DNA of 64,000 bases, from assembly GCF_000002425.4 (NCBI RefSeq), contig NC_037266.1:10773817-10837816 (forward strand). The letters run 5' to 3'. The notes under the pieces are model-generated. The model searched no databases, was not told the DNA's origin, and saw only the letters and a program-made list of their open reading frames with translations. This DNA is from Physcomitrium patens (Eukaryota > Streptophyta > Bryopsida > Funariales > Funariaceae). The position numbers were made by a program, and so were the translations under genes. This document shows, one piece after another, positions 1 through 12,640 of this stretch (position 1 is its first letter; each line of letters opens with the position of its first letter).

Positions 1-559
1 GAAATAAATTGAATAACTATTGCCAAATACAAAGAATCTTGAATCAAGGCTAGAACACAAAAAAGATATTGATAAGACCAAGGATTGCATTGATCTTGCT
101 ATCATATATATATATATATATATATATATTTATTATTATTATTATTAATAAGGCCCTACAAAATATTTCTACGAATTGCAAGGCTTATGGCTCAAATTTG
201 AAGTTGAGAATTGTTTTTAACATGATTTTCTAAAAAAATTAGAAGGTTTATAGGATAAATTCTTCTAGCAAATATATTTGTAATACATACTTTAACATAT
301 CTTCCTAAAAATATATATACAATACTCTAACAAGTATATTCAAAGTCACTAACTATAACATGTCATCTAAAATATCTCAAACCAGATATTTTTGAAAAAG
401 TTAAAAGGAGTTTAAATGAGATATTCCCAAATATAATTCTGCTTAATATTGCATGCTCAAACTTTATTCCACTTCAAAAAAAATTGAGGGTTACTTTATA
501 TAAATAAAATATAAAAGTCACATATATATATATATATATATATGTATATGCAGATTCAT
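1..559. other. AT-rich flank, no gene seen
   Basis: Very AT-rich DNA without a convincing reading frame. Positions about 12-110 weakly resemble the middle of the family D LTR seen at 36182-36738 (shared stretch around 'ctattgccaaa' and 'gataag'), so this may be a truncated LTR relic. The rest has no recognisable content apart from TA microsatellites. Confidence 0.4.
103..148. repeat. TA then TTA microsatellite
   Basis: An uninterrupted TA dinucleotide run changes into TTA trinucleotides. A second short TA run lies at about 522-542. Confidence 0.9.
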
Positions 560-705
560 GTATCATAAGTTCATGGTACCCTGAGGTGATTCGGGTTGTT
601 TCATTGTACGTTTCATCCTTTTGGACAACAGATACCCATTGAATGTGTCAGAAACAATGAACCCGAATCAAAGAACCAAACAAACGATGGGACGAAAAAT
701 GAGAA

Positions 706-711
706 TATAAA
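706..711 (+). promoter_or_regulatory. candidate TATA box of the GC-rich island
   Basis: TATAAA followed by C-rich sequence, about 100 bases upstream of a CT-rich stretch that would fit a 5' leader. It is the only such motif positioned this way in the island. No transcript evidence is available, so this is a suggestion only. Confidence 0.3.
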
Positions 712-1111
712 CCCCATCCATCCACACTACATCCATACATGCACATATTCATTCATCCACACACAGAGTTGGCATGAGTTTTGTGTTAGAGAGAGCTCCG
801 GAGCATCATCCCCTCCTCCTCCACTGCCTACCTCCCTCCCTCCCTAACTCGCTTACTCCTGGTTAACCATTGGCATCGCGGATATCGATCACGCCTGGAG
901 ATTCCCGTCGCAACCCCCTTTCATGCCGTTCTTTCCCATCGCTGCATCCAATGTTGTGCGCCATCCGACACTTTCGCCATGCTTGCTTCCGACGTCGATG
1001 AAAACACGGAGTCTCGTTTCACTCCCCCAGCCTCCGCTCCCTCTAACCGTCGAGGCCATTCGCGGTTCGAAGAAGCGCTACCCCTCGACTGGGCCCAACT
1101 CCTCCGCAACA

Positions 1112-1145
1112 TCCACACACACATGCACACACACACGCACACACG
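1112..1145. repeat. CA microsatellite
   Basis: A CA run interrupted by TG and CG inside the GC-rich island. It produces the Thr-His repeats in the short frames that cross it, which argues against those frames being conserved protein. Confidence 0.85.
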
Positions 1146-1560
1146 CCCTCGCCAACTTGGATATTTGCGAATCCCAGTAGCGCCGTAACTCCACAGCTGC
1201 CCCCCTTCGTCCTCGCTCCCCTTCAGGTACTTCCCCCCAGCGGTCCAGCGCCCGATACTTTCCAGCACAGTGGCAAAATGTTCTCACGAGCCATTCTCTG
1301 TCTGTCTCTCCCTAGAGCAAGCAGTACGGGAACTAGCTCGTTTTTATCCCCCCCCCCCTCTCCCCTCAATCCCGCGTGGCTATCACACTATCAGTACCAT
1401 GAAAGATTCGGGTGTCGTCAGCACTTGATCGACGTCGGCGGAGCTCCCTAGGCGCGGGGACTCCTCCGTAAACTATTATCCCCACCTCACCCCCCCCGCA
1501 CAAGCAACTAGTGACTTCCTTCTTGTTTTTCTTATTTGTTCATATCTTACAAGTCGCCAC

Positions 1561-1925
1561 TAGTCAAACAATGATGGTATCAAGTTACTACTTCCAAGCA
1601 GAAGAGAACAATGGGCGTTAAAGAGATCTCCTCTCAGGCTGGCTTTAATGTCTTTGTTTTTTGTGAAGCACATGCAAAGATTTAATTTAATTTAATTTAT
1701 TTTTTGTTTTTATTTTCCTTCAACATGGATTCAAATGGTCTCCAATAATTTGGACTTAAGGTAAATTTGTATAAAATTATTGTAGCTAAGTTCTAATATT
1801 ATTATATGTTGCTTAATAGTTTTCTATCCAACTTGGTTATACAAGTTATCAAATAAGCTTCAATTAACAATTTTTTTTAATACTACTAAAACATCATTTA
1901 GATTATATTTTCTATTATAAGTATT
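1561..1925. other. no recognisable feature
   Basis: AT-rich DNA between the GC-rich island and the first LTR. A short TTTAA repeat lies at about 1681-1700. No gene or repeat family was recognised. Confidence 0.4.
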
Positions 1926-2087
1926 TGTCAAGGACATGAATCACAAACAAATAAAACCTCAATACACTCTTGTGTCACTTAGAAAGATATTTACTCAAAA
2001 TTAATATAATATTAAAATTGGAATAGATGTTGTCAAAGACAAGAAGACTAGAGACTCTTAAAATAAGACTAGAGACAAGAAAAGCAT

Positions 2088-3765
2088 TGTTGTGATGAAA
2101 CACGGCTAATGAATGAAAGAGAGAAGAAAACATTATATTATAGAAGATCTTATTTTAAAATACTATAGCAAATTATCTTAGAAAATAGGTAATAGTCAAA
2201 AAGATAATAAAACTAAAGGATATTATTGCTGCCTTTTTATGAAATAGGCTTCAACTTACTTATAAGGGCCATAAATAAGGAAAAAAAAAAGTAGATTGGA
2301 ATATAAAATGATATAGACATGTGTAGGAAGGAGTTAAGAGTAGATTTTAGCAAGTTTTACCCCAAAAAGCCAAGAAGTGATATCCAAAGAGGATTAGTTG
2401 TGAATATGGGTCAAAATCAGACCCCAAGGCACAAAACCACTCACCTACAATGACTCTAAGGTTCTTTGGTAGATTGGTGAGTGGAATTTGAGATTAGACT
2501 TACAAAGAGATTTTTGTGCATTGGTTTTATGTCAATCAAGTTAATAATTAGTTTTAGGAGGACTTTCAAAGTTAGTGCTGTTCTTGGTTGGTTTAGATTT
2601 TGAGAAATAAAACTATATTTAAACATTTGAGGGTTTCTTCAATTTTGTGATATATATACAAGTAAATTTTAGACATAGTATTGGTGTATTAGTTGTAAAT
2701 GTGTGTGCAAATTTTGAAGTCAATTGAGTAGTTAGATTGAAGTTTATAAAAGATTTTGTGGATTGAAGTCTTAAGAATTGGAGTTTAAAGATTAGTTAGT
2801 ATTTTTAAGTTCTTTAGCAATTTATCAATTAGGTTGAAGTAAAATCTTTTTGTGTGGAGACTAGACTTGATTTCTAATAATTTAAGTGAATTTTGGGAGA
2901 AATTCAATAATTCCAAAAAGAAATATTAGTGTTGGAAGTTCAACATTCAGATTGGAGTAGAAGGCTAGCCAAGACTTGAGCGGATTTTAGGATTTTTTTT
3001 CTATTTGGTAAGTACAATTATCTTCAAATTTATTGTACTTATTTTAACTAAGAATTTGAGAGATTTTTAAACTTTTAGATAAGACCAATGGTTTAATCAA
3101 TAGATATTGAGGTTTTAATCTACCTTAAGATTGATTTGAGTTAGTTAGATTTTGGTTAGGGTTTGATTTAAGATTTAGGATTTGTTTAGGATTTAGTTTA
3201 GAATTTAGGATTTAGTTTAGAATTTAGGATTTAGTTTAGAATTTGATTTAGGATTTAAGATTTGTTTAGGATTTGGTTTAAAGATTTAGAATTTATCTAG
3301 GATTTGATTTAGGATTTAAGATTTGACTCAAATTTGGTTTAGGATTTAGGATTTTTTAGGACTTAGGATTTGCCTAAGGTTTGGTTTAGGATTTGCCTAA
3401 GGTTTGGTTTAGGATTTTGGATTTAAAATTTGTTTAAGATTTGATTTAGGATTTAAGATTTAGTTAGGATTTGACCTATGATTTAAATAAGGTCCATTAG
3501 AATTTCAATTAAGATTAAAATAAGATTTGGTTAGGATTTATTTAAGATTTTTAAAAATATTTCTTTAGGATTTCTTCATATTTCTTTCGTAATTTCTTTA
3601 AGATTTCTTTTGAATTTGATTAAAGCTTAATTAGTATTATTAAGATTTAATTAAAATTTATTTAGGATTCTAATAGAGTTATTAGAATCTTGTTGTTGTA
3701 ATTTTTTTCCTACCTTCTATAGCTAAGTGCCTAGTACATTCTCAAGCAAATCTTTATGTAACACA
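2088..3765 (+). mobile_element. B1 solo LTR with internal tandem array
   Basis: Starts TGTTGTGATG and ends ATGTAACACA, and interrupts a family D LTR whose two halves align across it. Flanks AGCAT and ACAAT are an imperfect 5-bp target duplication. Two further plus-orientation copies lie at 7448-9194 and 12641-14231. The last 60 bases (CTATAGCTAAGTGCC, then CTCAAGC) align with the terminus of the element F LTR, so B is a decayed relative of that lineage. No internal coding region accompanies it. Confidence 0.75.
3130..3560 (+). repeat. GATTTAGGATTTG-type tandem array in B1
   Basis: Dozens of degenerate copies of a 7-13 base motif (GATTTAG, GATTTG, GAATTTAG) arranged head to tail. Equivalent arrays sit at the same relative place in B2 (8600-8870), B3 (13690-13920) and, inverted, at 17013-17150. 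The array is therefore part of the LTR family. Confidence 0.85.
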
Positions 3766-4116
3766 ACAATGTTGACAAGAGTAAAAAAAGGCTTTACTCT
3801 TATTTTCATATATACTATTTAATTAGAATCTATATGACAATGTTCTATAGGACCTCTCACACGTATCCAACTTATGAAATATATATCTAACATATATGAT
3901 AAGTTTCACATAAGCATCATATGACAAACTTCTACCACAAGTGGCTAATTTGTTGGCCAATTTTTTAACCTACCAATTATTTATAAATACATATGAAGTC
4001 AAATGATGTCTATAAAGCTTCTAAGAATCTACTCCATAAAATATTATCATATCTAATTATTTCTATTTATTCCTATCTAATTCCTTTAATTTAGGTAAAT
4101 ATGCACATCCATGACA

Positions 4117-4447
4117 TTATCTCTCTTTTGTAGGGACAAGTTCTATGAAGAACACTAAGAATATATTGACAAAGTCCAACATGTGAAAAATTATATTTGA
4201 TATATACTTTCATTTTTATTTTCTTTGTAGATAGTTGATATGTCTTTTTTACCATTAATAGTATCTTATACTAAAATAAAAAGATCATTTTAATATTTAA
4301 TTATTATTCAAGTTTTTATAATTTTTTTTAAATATAATATTTAAAATACTATTAGAAATAATTTCTACCTCTAATAAAATCACCAAACATTAAGATTTTA
4401 TTCAAGGTTGTGATACCAAATATATTATATTTTATCATCTATTTAAA
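4117..4447 (-). mobile_element. 3' internal stub of a family D chromovirus
   Basis: About 330 bases aligning with 36739-37060, the region between the chromodomain and the 3' LTR of the D element, starting with the polypurine tract. It is followed directly by a second family D LTR, giving an LTR-stub-LTR-internal tandem arrangement. Confidence 0.6.
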
Positions 4448-4972
4448 TGTCAAGGACACGAATTATAATAATAAAATCTTCAAAACATTCTTGTATCATT
4501 CAAAAAGAGAAGATAAATACTTAAAGTAATTTAATATTAAAACTAGAACGACTATTGTTAAAGATAAGAAAAATAGAAACTCTTGAAACGAGATTGAGAA
4601 TAAAAAAACATTGATAAGAGTGAAAAAGGCTTTACTATTGTCTCAATATATATTATCTAATTAAGAACTACATAGTGACATTTAACAAGACCTCCAATAC
4701 GTATCCAACTTGCAAGATACATGCCTAACTTGCAAGACAAGTTTTCTATATGTGCCACATGGTTAACTTGTATTACAAGCTATCAACACATGCTACATGT
4801 GGCTAATTTATTGGCCAAGTTTGTAATCTATTAATCAACTACAAACATAAATAAAGTCAAATCCATATCTATAAAGCTTCTAAGAAGCTGTGCCATAAGT
4901 TATTATCAAATCTACTTACATTTATTTTCTATCTAAAACTTCTTATCTAGATAATTATGTATATTTATAACA
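4448..4972 (-). mobile_element. second family D LTR
   Basis: Starts TGTCAAGGACACG and ends TTATAACA, 525 bases, colinear with the LTR at 36182-36738. It is followed by the same polypurine-type junction and 3' internal sequence as the first copy. The tandem arrangement suggests recombination between two related insertions. Confidence 0.7.
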
Positions 4973-7447
4973 TTATTCTCCCTTCTAGAGACGAGTTCTA
5001 TAAGGTGCAATAATTATATGTTGAGGAAGTTCAAGATGCCAAATTATACTTGCGACATAATTTGATCTTCATTTTTTTAAAAGTAGTTGATAGATCTTAT
5101 TAGTCATTGATAATATCTTATATTAAGGTAGAAAGATTACCTTAATATTTAATTATTATTAAATACTTTATAACTCACTTCAAATAAAATATTTTGAATT
5201 CTATTAGAAATGATTCTTACATCCAATAATAGCATCAAAAATTAGACGACTCTTTTAAGGTTATGATATCAAATACATTTTATTTTACCATCTACATAAG
5301 ATAAAATATGTCATTCTTAAGGGTCTTTATTTCTATTATGTTGTCTAGAAGGTTGTGACAATTATAACATCTTATTTAATAAGTTAATAAATAATAGCTC
5401 TTAAGTTAAATATGCTAGTTGTTGGTTCTCTATTTCTATAGTACCACAAATATACAAAATTATAAGAAAAGTTAGAAGATAGAACATAATCTTTTGTGAA
5501 TCTTGTTTCTTTTATAAAAAATATTTATCATGCTTTATCTTCATTTTGATAAATGTCATCGATGAAAATCATTAATCTTCTATGTTGAATTTGTAAGATA
5601 TGCATTCATTAATCTTCTTTGTTGCATTTGTAAGGTAGTTGAAGATAGTTTTATGTCCACTTTTAGAATCTTAAAAAAGGATTTTTAAAAATCTTAATAT
5701 CAATTAAATTTTTCTATCTGATATGATATTTTGTGGCAATTTATGATAGAAATAAATATTATCAAGGAAAAAATTAATATACTTTTTTTTCTTATAATTA
5801 ATTTTATATACGATACAAAATATGCTATTTTGGTGAAATAATGTACTATCATAAATACAAAGTCATAAAAACTTGAGACTATAAGATTTGTGATAAAATC
5901 TATAGAAATAAAAGACTATGGTTGTTTTAAAATAAATAATTGTTGAAGAAGTCTATAAGATCGATGACAAGGAATCCTTGCTTGTGAACAAACATCACAT
6001 GATTATAAAAAATATTTAATTATATTTTATATTTGAGGCTATCAAAAATCTGGAGATATTAATTTCAAAGTCTTATTATATTCAAATTGTCTTGCTATTG
6101 AAAAGTTGTGACAAGCTTGAAAAATACATAATCATATTTCAGCTTTTGGACTATATAATTGTCTTTCAAAATAAAGTATATTATTCTTAAATTTAAACCT
6201 AGAAATATCATGGATCTTAAAAGAAATATTTTTATTATCATAAATAAGAGGATTAGAAGATATTCTTATTTGAACTTGCTTGAGAAAGATTGAATCAATA
6301 GTTAATCTTGATTTTATTGCTTAAAAATGAAAATATTTTAGCTTCAAGAGAATTTAATTTGTTATTTAAAAAATTTATCTTTTTTTGTTGGTGCAAGATA
6401 AAAATGTCTAAAGCAGGCATCTAACAAATTTTGTTATTTTCTTGATTAATAAGTAATCTTCAAATCAAATCTTGATAAAGATATATTCCAATGGAATTGG
6501 TAAAAATTAAAAATTCATACTTATATGAAATATTTGAGATTCTTAATATCCACATATATAGTGATTAGATTAAAAGTACCTTCTTCATAATAATGCCATT
6601 TTTGAAATGAATCCACAATTTCAAAAATTTCTTTGTTATAGAGCTTGTAGTTGATCTTGATTGCTAAATAATTTTTGGAATAGAAAGCTACTAGATGGAA
6701 TTTAATATTTTTTAATATTTATAAAAATATTACATCAAAATTAAAGTCCAATGGATTTGCTTCTATAAAGAATACCTTAGAAAAGTCAATACAATATAAG
6801 ATTGGTACAAAAATAAAAGTTGTCATTAAAGCTTTAGAAGGTGCTTCATCTTCTTTATTTTACTCAAGTTTGTCTTTACATATTAGACGTATAAAAAGAA
6901 CTACAACTTAAAAAAATTTCTTGATGCAGATAAGATAGTAATTAATATATTTTAAAAAATATTGCATATTTTTTTTATTAGTTTTAGGATATTTTAAAAA
7001 TAGATTAAAATATTATCTAAATAATAAAAAAATCATCAAAAAGATCTCAAAGAATATTATTTATTGGATGTTAAAAAATAGCTAGTATATTTGTGAATCC
7101 ACAAGAGATGACAATATATTCAAAATGCCCGTACTTAGTTCAATTTGTTTTTCTTTCATTCATCTCTTTTTTTAATATATATTTGATTGTATGTTCTTTA
7201 TAGATATATCTTTATATAGACCTTTATTTGATTTAATTGATCAAGAATTCTTAAAATCAAAGGTAATGGATACCTATTATTGATGGTGATTATATTGAGT
7301 CTTTAATCGTCTACAAATGTATAGAGATCTATCTTTTTTCTTTACAAATAAGATAAAGACTCCAACTAGAAATTTAGAATAAAAAATGAAGTTTTCAGCT
7401 AAGTTCTTGTTAATATACTCCTTGAGTACAACCAACTCATTCTACAA
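4973..7447 (-). pseudogene. decayed chromovirus pol (chromodomain, integrase, RT), minus strand
   Basis: No open frame remains, but the nucleotide order follows the better preserved D element at 36739-40060: 3' leader (4973-5500), chromodomain side (about 5500-5640), integrase (about 5640-6120), the RNase H/integrase linker (6120-6420) and RNase H to RT (6480-7447). Shared landmarks include the segments near 5641 and 38090, and near 7250 and 39880. Parts of the integrase are missing. B2 cuts the alignment at 7447. It is non-functional. Confidence 0.65.
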
Positions 7448-9194
7448 TGTCGTGATGTAATATGATTAATGAATGAAAGAGAAAAAAAATGATAATATTA
7501 TAGAAGATCTTATTTTAAAATATTATAGAAAATTATCTTAGAAAATAGGTAATAATAAAAAAGATAATAAAATTAAAAGCTACTATTACTTTTTTTTACA
7601 AATTAGGCTTTAACTTATTTTGTAGGACCATAAATAAGGCAAAACAAAGTACATTGGAGAATAAAATAATATAAGCATGTGTAGGAAGAAGTTAAGAGTA
7701 GATTTTAGCAAAATTTATTTGAAGAAGCTAAGAATCTATACTTGGAGAATACTAGTTGTCAACCTAGATTGAAATCAATCCTCGAGGTACAAAATCATGC
7801 ACCTATAGTGACTCTAAGGTTCTTTGGTAGATCAAACAGTGGAATTTGAGAGTAGACTTAAAGAAAGATTTTTGGATGTAGGTTTCATACCATTTAAGTT
7901 AATATTGAGATTTGAAGAATTTTCAAAGTCAATAATATTCTCGATTGGTTTAGATTTTAAGAAATAAAAATATGTTTATAAATTTGAAGGTTTCTTAAGT
8001 TTTGTCGAATGTGTATGGATGAATTATGGATAGTGTGTTTTTGTGCTAGTTATAAATATGTGTGCAAATTTTGAGATCAATAGAACAATTAGATCAAAGT
8101 ATGTGAAGGTTCTTGTGGATCATGGTCTAAAACATTGGAGTTTGAAGGTAGGTAAGTTTTTCTAAGATCTTCAATAATTTGTGAATCAAATTGAAGTGAA
8201 TCTTTTTACATGGATACTAGACTTGATTTGTAAGATTTTAATTAATATCTGAGAGTAATTCAATATTTCGAGAAGGAGATATTAGCCGAGGCCAGTTTAT
8301 AGTGCTATGACATCAGCTGGCCTGCCTCTTAGGCCTCTTAGACGCGATNNNNNNNNNNNNNNNNNNNNNNNNNNNNNNNNNNNNNNNNNNNNNNNNNNNN
8401 NNNNNNNNNNNNNNNNNNNNNNNNNNNNNNNNNNNNNNNNNNNNNNNNCTAATGCCAATTGATTATCTTGTTATATTCTCAATTGATAAAAGCATTTATT
8501 CATTTTTTATATGCTTATTTCTAACTGAGATATTAAAGAAAATAAAAATTTTGAGTCAATATCAATGATTTGATCATTAGTCATTGAAGTTCCAATTTGC
8601 TATAGGATTTGATTTAGCATTTGTTTACAATTTGGTTAGGGCTCAGGATTTGGTTTAGAGTTTGATTGAAATTAGGATTTGTTTAGGATTTGGTTTAGAA
8701 CTTGTCTAGGATTTAGGATTTCATTAAGATTTTATTAAGATTTTATCAAAGATTTAGTTAAAATTCAATTAGGATTTCAATTAGAGTTAACCTAAGATTT
8801 GACCTAAAGTTTGATTAAGAATCAATTAGATTTTTAATTAGGATTATATTAAGATTTTTATTTTTAGTATTTCTTTAAGATTATTTATTTTTTCTTTAAA
8901 TATTTTTATTTTTTATATTTTTAAATGTTATTGTTATTTCTTTAAAGATTTAGTTTTTCAATTTTAAAGATTTTTTGTTGTTTTCCTTTGAGATTTCTTT
9001 GGAACTTCTTTGTATTTTTTCATAACTTATTTTAAATTTATTTTGGATTGATAAAAGTTTAATTAGAATTATTTAGATCTATTTAAGATTATTTAAGATT
9101 CTATTAGACTTTATAGGATTATTTTTTCATTTTTACTTACCTTCTATAATTAGATGCCTAGTGCATTCTCAAGCAAGATCATATGTAATACTAT
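7448..9194 (+). mobile_element. B2 solo LTR containing the assembly gap
   Basis: Starts TGTCGTGATG and ends near GTAATACTATA; colinear with B1 and B3, including the tandem GATTTAG array at 8600-8870. The left flank is minus-strand chromovirus RT, but the right flank is a plus-strand RNase H/integrase relic, so the flanks do not rejoin. The unknown-length gap at 8349-8448 lies inside it. Confidence 0.7.
8349..8448. other. assembly gap, 100 N
   Basis: Exactly 100 N, a conventional placeholder for unknown length. The 60 or so bases before it (8284-8348) are GC-rich and do not match the other B LTR copies at this position. Confidence 0.99.
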
Positions 9195-10574
9195 ATATTT
9201 GATGAATATGACATAAAAAGTTGGAGATGGAATTTAAGGCAGTTACCTAAGTAGGATCCATCATTTATGAATACATGAAGAAATAGCTTTCATTCAAAGA
9301 AACTTTTAGTTGTTAAGATCAACTTTGAGATCCATGATAAAAAGCTTTTTTCATTTATGGATAAATTTCAAGAATAGCACCATTATTTAGAAGACACATT
9401 AAGTTCAGTCATAATGTATATAAATCTCATAAACTTCAAGTGTTTTATGTTAATTCAAATTTTAAATCCTTACCAAGCTTATTAAAGCATATCTATATTG
9501 AAATTTGAATTCAAGATCACTTATTGGCCAAAAAAAGAACAAGATTTATCTTATGTCCTTTTGAGACATTCTTGTCTTGCATTAAAAGATATAAATGCAG
9601 CTTTTGATTGAAAAAGTTTTTTTTAAATCATTATAATTTTATATTTGAATAATAAAATTAATATTAATTATTTATTCAACTTTTTTTAAACAAATTTAAT
9701 CAAGTATGCTCTTTGATTGTCTTATTTATGATGTTAAGAATAATCTATCTAAATCTATTGATACTTCAAAGTTTGAATTTAGGAATAATTTATTTTAATT
9801 TAAGGAATGCTTATATGTTCTAAAAAAAATTAAAATTACATGCCTTATAAGCTTGTCATAACTTACCAATTTTTAAATAATTTGGATACAATAAGATTTT
9901 AGAACTAGTATCAAGAAATTTTTAATGGCCTCAAATATGGAAGGCACTTAAAGACTTTGTACAATTGTGTGATATTTGTTCAAGATATAAAATTCCTTTT
10001 TGCTTGTTGTTTAGACTTGTTTAACAATTAATTATATAAAAAAAACCATGGTCTTTAATTTCTATGGATTTTATCATAGATCTTTCAATTTAAATTTTTT
10101 ATAATTATATATTTCTAATAGTAATTTTTTTATTAGGATAATATATATTATACTATAAATAAAAATTATTATAAATAAAGAAATAATTAAAATTTTCAAT
10201 AAAAATATATATGGCTATCATGTATTTTCAATAAATATTATAGCAAATAGATGGATTTAATTTATTTAAAATTTTTAATTTTTTTTAAAGTATTGAAGAT
10301 GGATATAAAACTATCTTTGGTTTTTTTATCTTCAAATTTATTGATAAATAAAATATAAAGATCAAATTTTAAAATAATCTTAGATGTACTATCAACATAA
10401 ATAGATAATATTTTTGCCATTAGTAAATTTTGTTAATAATAATATAGTACATTCTTCAAGCCAATAAAAATCTTTTTATGCTAATTATAATTATCATTTG
10501 TAACTAAATACTTTCATATATTCAAATTTTATAATCTTATATTAAAAGATTTGACAAATTATTTATTAGAATTA
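9195..10574 (+). pseudogene. chromovirus RNase H-integrase relic, plus strand
   Basis: Many stops, but the order matches 34600-35867: end of RNase H (about 9350-9500), the linker (9700-9850), the HHCC zinc-binding and integrase core (9880-10300) and the C-terminal part ending with a segment that translates as KDLTN (about 10545). The integrase is heavily mutated. The right end meets the LTR of a minus-strand D-type element, which appears to have inserted here. Confidence 0.6.
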
Positions 10575-12247
10575 ATATTTTGTCATAGATACAAATCTCA
10601 AAGAACTAAAAGATTAATATACTCTTATATCATTTATAAAGATTAAAAAGTCACTCAAAGTTTGTGAGTGTAAATTTCACTCCTCAACTCCAATTACAAG
10701 ATGGCCTCAATTAAGAATTTCTTGTAATTGGTAGTATGAAGGGAATTAAGCAATTAAAAAGAACAAAAGATGAAAAACCACAAAAAACAATTGAAATGAA
10801 TGACATGAAGTAAGTACACAATCAAAAATTAAGTCACAGTCTGTTCACTTTGTTTTCATCTAGTAAAAATTAAAAGTAAAAAGTAAAAAGTAAATTTTTA
10901 GATAGATAATTTTATTATCTTTCCAATGATGTAAGAAACATGTAAATCCGAATTACTATGAGTAAGTTATGAAGTATTAAAAAATAGGAAGTAAATAATT
11001 AAAAAGTGAAGTGAAAATATTTTACCTCAAGTATAACTTGCTTATAGATCAAGGGTTCGAGCCTCACCAAGGCTCACATGTAGTGTATATTGGTTTTCTA
11101 AAGAGGCCTTGAAGCCTTAGTCTTATCTTCCTACCTACATCCAAGGTGCTACAACCCATATGAGACTTGTGTACCTCCCTTCTTACAAGGACTATACTAG
11201 CTGCTAGTCCTCCTATTTTCTACTAGTAGAATTAATATTTTTTTCATTTTTGATTTCACCATGGTGTTCAAAAACACCCAATTAGCCTAGAAACACTGTG
11301 TGGCCTTCAAATCTTGCTCCATTTCTTCATAATGGCTCCTCAAGTAGTAAAACTTAATTTTACCAAGGTCTTGAAATTACCCTAAAAATTCATAGAAAAT
11401 TCTAAATAAATTCTAAATAAATTCTAAAAATTCCTATAATTTTTCTATAATTCTAATAGAAATTTAAGGATATAATTTCCTATATTATTGATTTTTTATA
11501 GTAATGGAATCAATTTAAATCTACTATAAATTCTACTTTCTATATAAATGACTAAAAAGACCTGAGGTTCTTTTTCATGCTTCTTTTAACTACTAACTAA
11601 TATTTATAGTTTTTGTATAAGTAATACATATAGATATAAGATCAATATAAATATTGATTTTAGTAACTAATTCTTTCTCCTCAATAATAAGTAAAAATAC
11701 TAAACCAACTACAATAATTACCTCCAAGACTTACTAAGACTCCATTTCTTCTCTACTAATACTATTCTTCTTTCTTTAACATCTTCTAAGCACATCTTTA
11801 CCTAATAATTATAATTTTGGCACTCTACATGCATTCTTTTGTCCTAAAATAATTAGTGAATCAATTTGATGACTCACAAAGTTGATATAATATTGAATTA
11901 TAATAGCTATTGCAAAAGATAAGAAAATCAGAGAGTCTTGAAAGAAGACTAAGAATTAGATTGATGTTGACAAGTGTGAAAAAAGCTTCATTCTTCCCTT
12001 TATATATGCTATCTAGTTACGAGCTATATAGTGACATTCTATAGGACCTTTTATATATGTTTAATTTCTAAAAAATGTGTCTTAACTTCTAAGGCAAGTT
12101 TTCTATATGCTTGCCACATATTTAGCTTGTATTACTAGCTACCAATATGTGCAATACATGGCTAACTTGTTGACCAAGTTTTTGACCTACCAATCAATTA
12201 CTAATACATATAAAGTCAAAGCCATGACTTTAAAGCTTCTAAGAAAT
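10575..12247 (-). mobile_element. family D LTR split by a family A solo LTR
   Basis: Pieces 10575-10662 and 11884-12247 join to give the start and body of a family D LTR (TGTCATAGATAC at the start). The LTR end and its polypurine junction are deleted at about 12247. It is the 3' LTR of the minus-strand element that runs to 17012. Confidence 0.7.
10663..11878 (-). mobile_element. family A solo LTR with perfect target duplication
   Basis: On the plus strand it begins TGTGAGTG and ends GACTCACA, giving the TG...CA ends of an LTR, 1216 bases. It is flanked by perfect 5-bp direct repeats AAGTT (10658-10662 and 11879-11883). It lies inside a family D LTR whose halves align across it. Other family A copies are at 18545-34355 (split), 19019-20153, 32831-33972 and 35868-63935 (split). 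It carries a GGTTCGAGCC stretch near 11046 that resembles a tRNA B box, conserved among the copies. No coding capacity. Confidence 0.88.
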
Positions 12248-12640
12248 CCCTCATGAGTGATTATATATTGATGAAGCCCAAGATACAACAAATTATATTT
12301 GCTACATACTTTGATCTTTGTTTTCATTGATAGTAGTTTATAGATCTTTTTAGCTATTGATAATATTCTATTTTAGAATAAGAAGACCACCTTCTTATTT
12401 AATCATTGTTAAAGCCATTGTAACTTCTTTCAAATAAAATATTTGTAATACCATCAAGAATTATTTCTACTTCCAATAAAATTATCAAACATTAGGAGTC
12501 TCTTCTAAATTTGTAATATCAAACACATTGATATCAAAAAATTTGCTATTCGTCATATTAATTTTGATGGATGTTGTCAATAAAAAACATCAACCTTCTT
12601 TGATGGATTTGCATAATTCTTAATAGACTTCTATATGCAT

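Larger units (their letters stand above)
560..1560. other. GC/CpG-rich island, possible promoter and first exon remnant
   Basis: Base composition changes abruptly from about one quarter GC to more than half GC, with many CpG dinucleotides, then returns to AT-rich. A TATA-like hexamer at 706-711 is followed by pyrimidine-rich sequence (810-845) resembling a plant 5' leader. Overlapping short frames exist (for example 923-1180 and 979-1188 on plus), but none shows a motif I recognise and they run through a CA repeat. It could be the 5' end of a cellular gene cut off by transposons, a captured gene fragment, or non-coding. I cannot assign a product. Confidence 0.45.
1926..4116 (-). mobile_element. 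family D LTR, split by a B LTR
   Basis: The two outer parts (1926-2087 and 3766-4116) together match the family D LTR defined at 36182-36738. It starts TGTCAAGGA and ends CATGACA, and is followed by a polypurine tract read on the minus strand (TTATCTCTC on plus). The middle, 2088-3765, is an unrelated plus-orientation LTR. The sequence is strongly decayed. It would be the 3' LTR of the minus-strand chromovirus that follows. Confidence 0.75.

Noticed and set aside
921..1287. Overlapping short frames on both strands in the GC-rich island
   Set aside because: They overlap in several frames, run through a CA repeat, and show no motif or start context; high GC alone lengthens open frames.
3130..3560. 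Telomere-like repeat
   Set aside because: The units resemble TTTAGG but lack regular TTTAGGG heptamers and recur inside every B LTR, so they are an LTR minisatellite.
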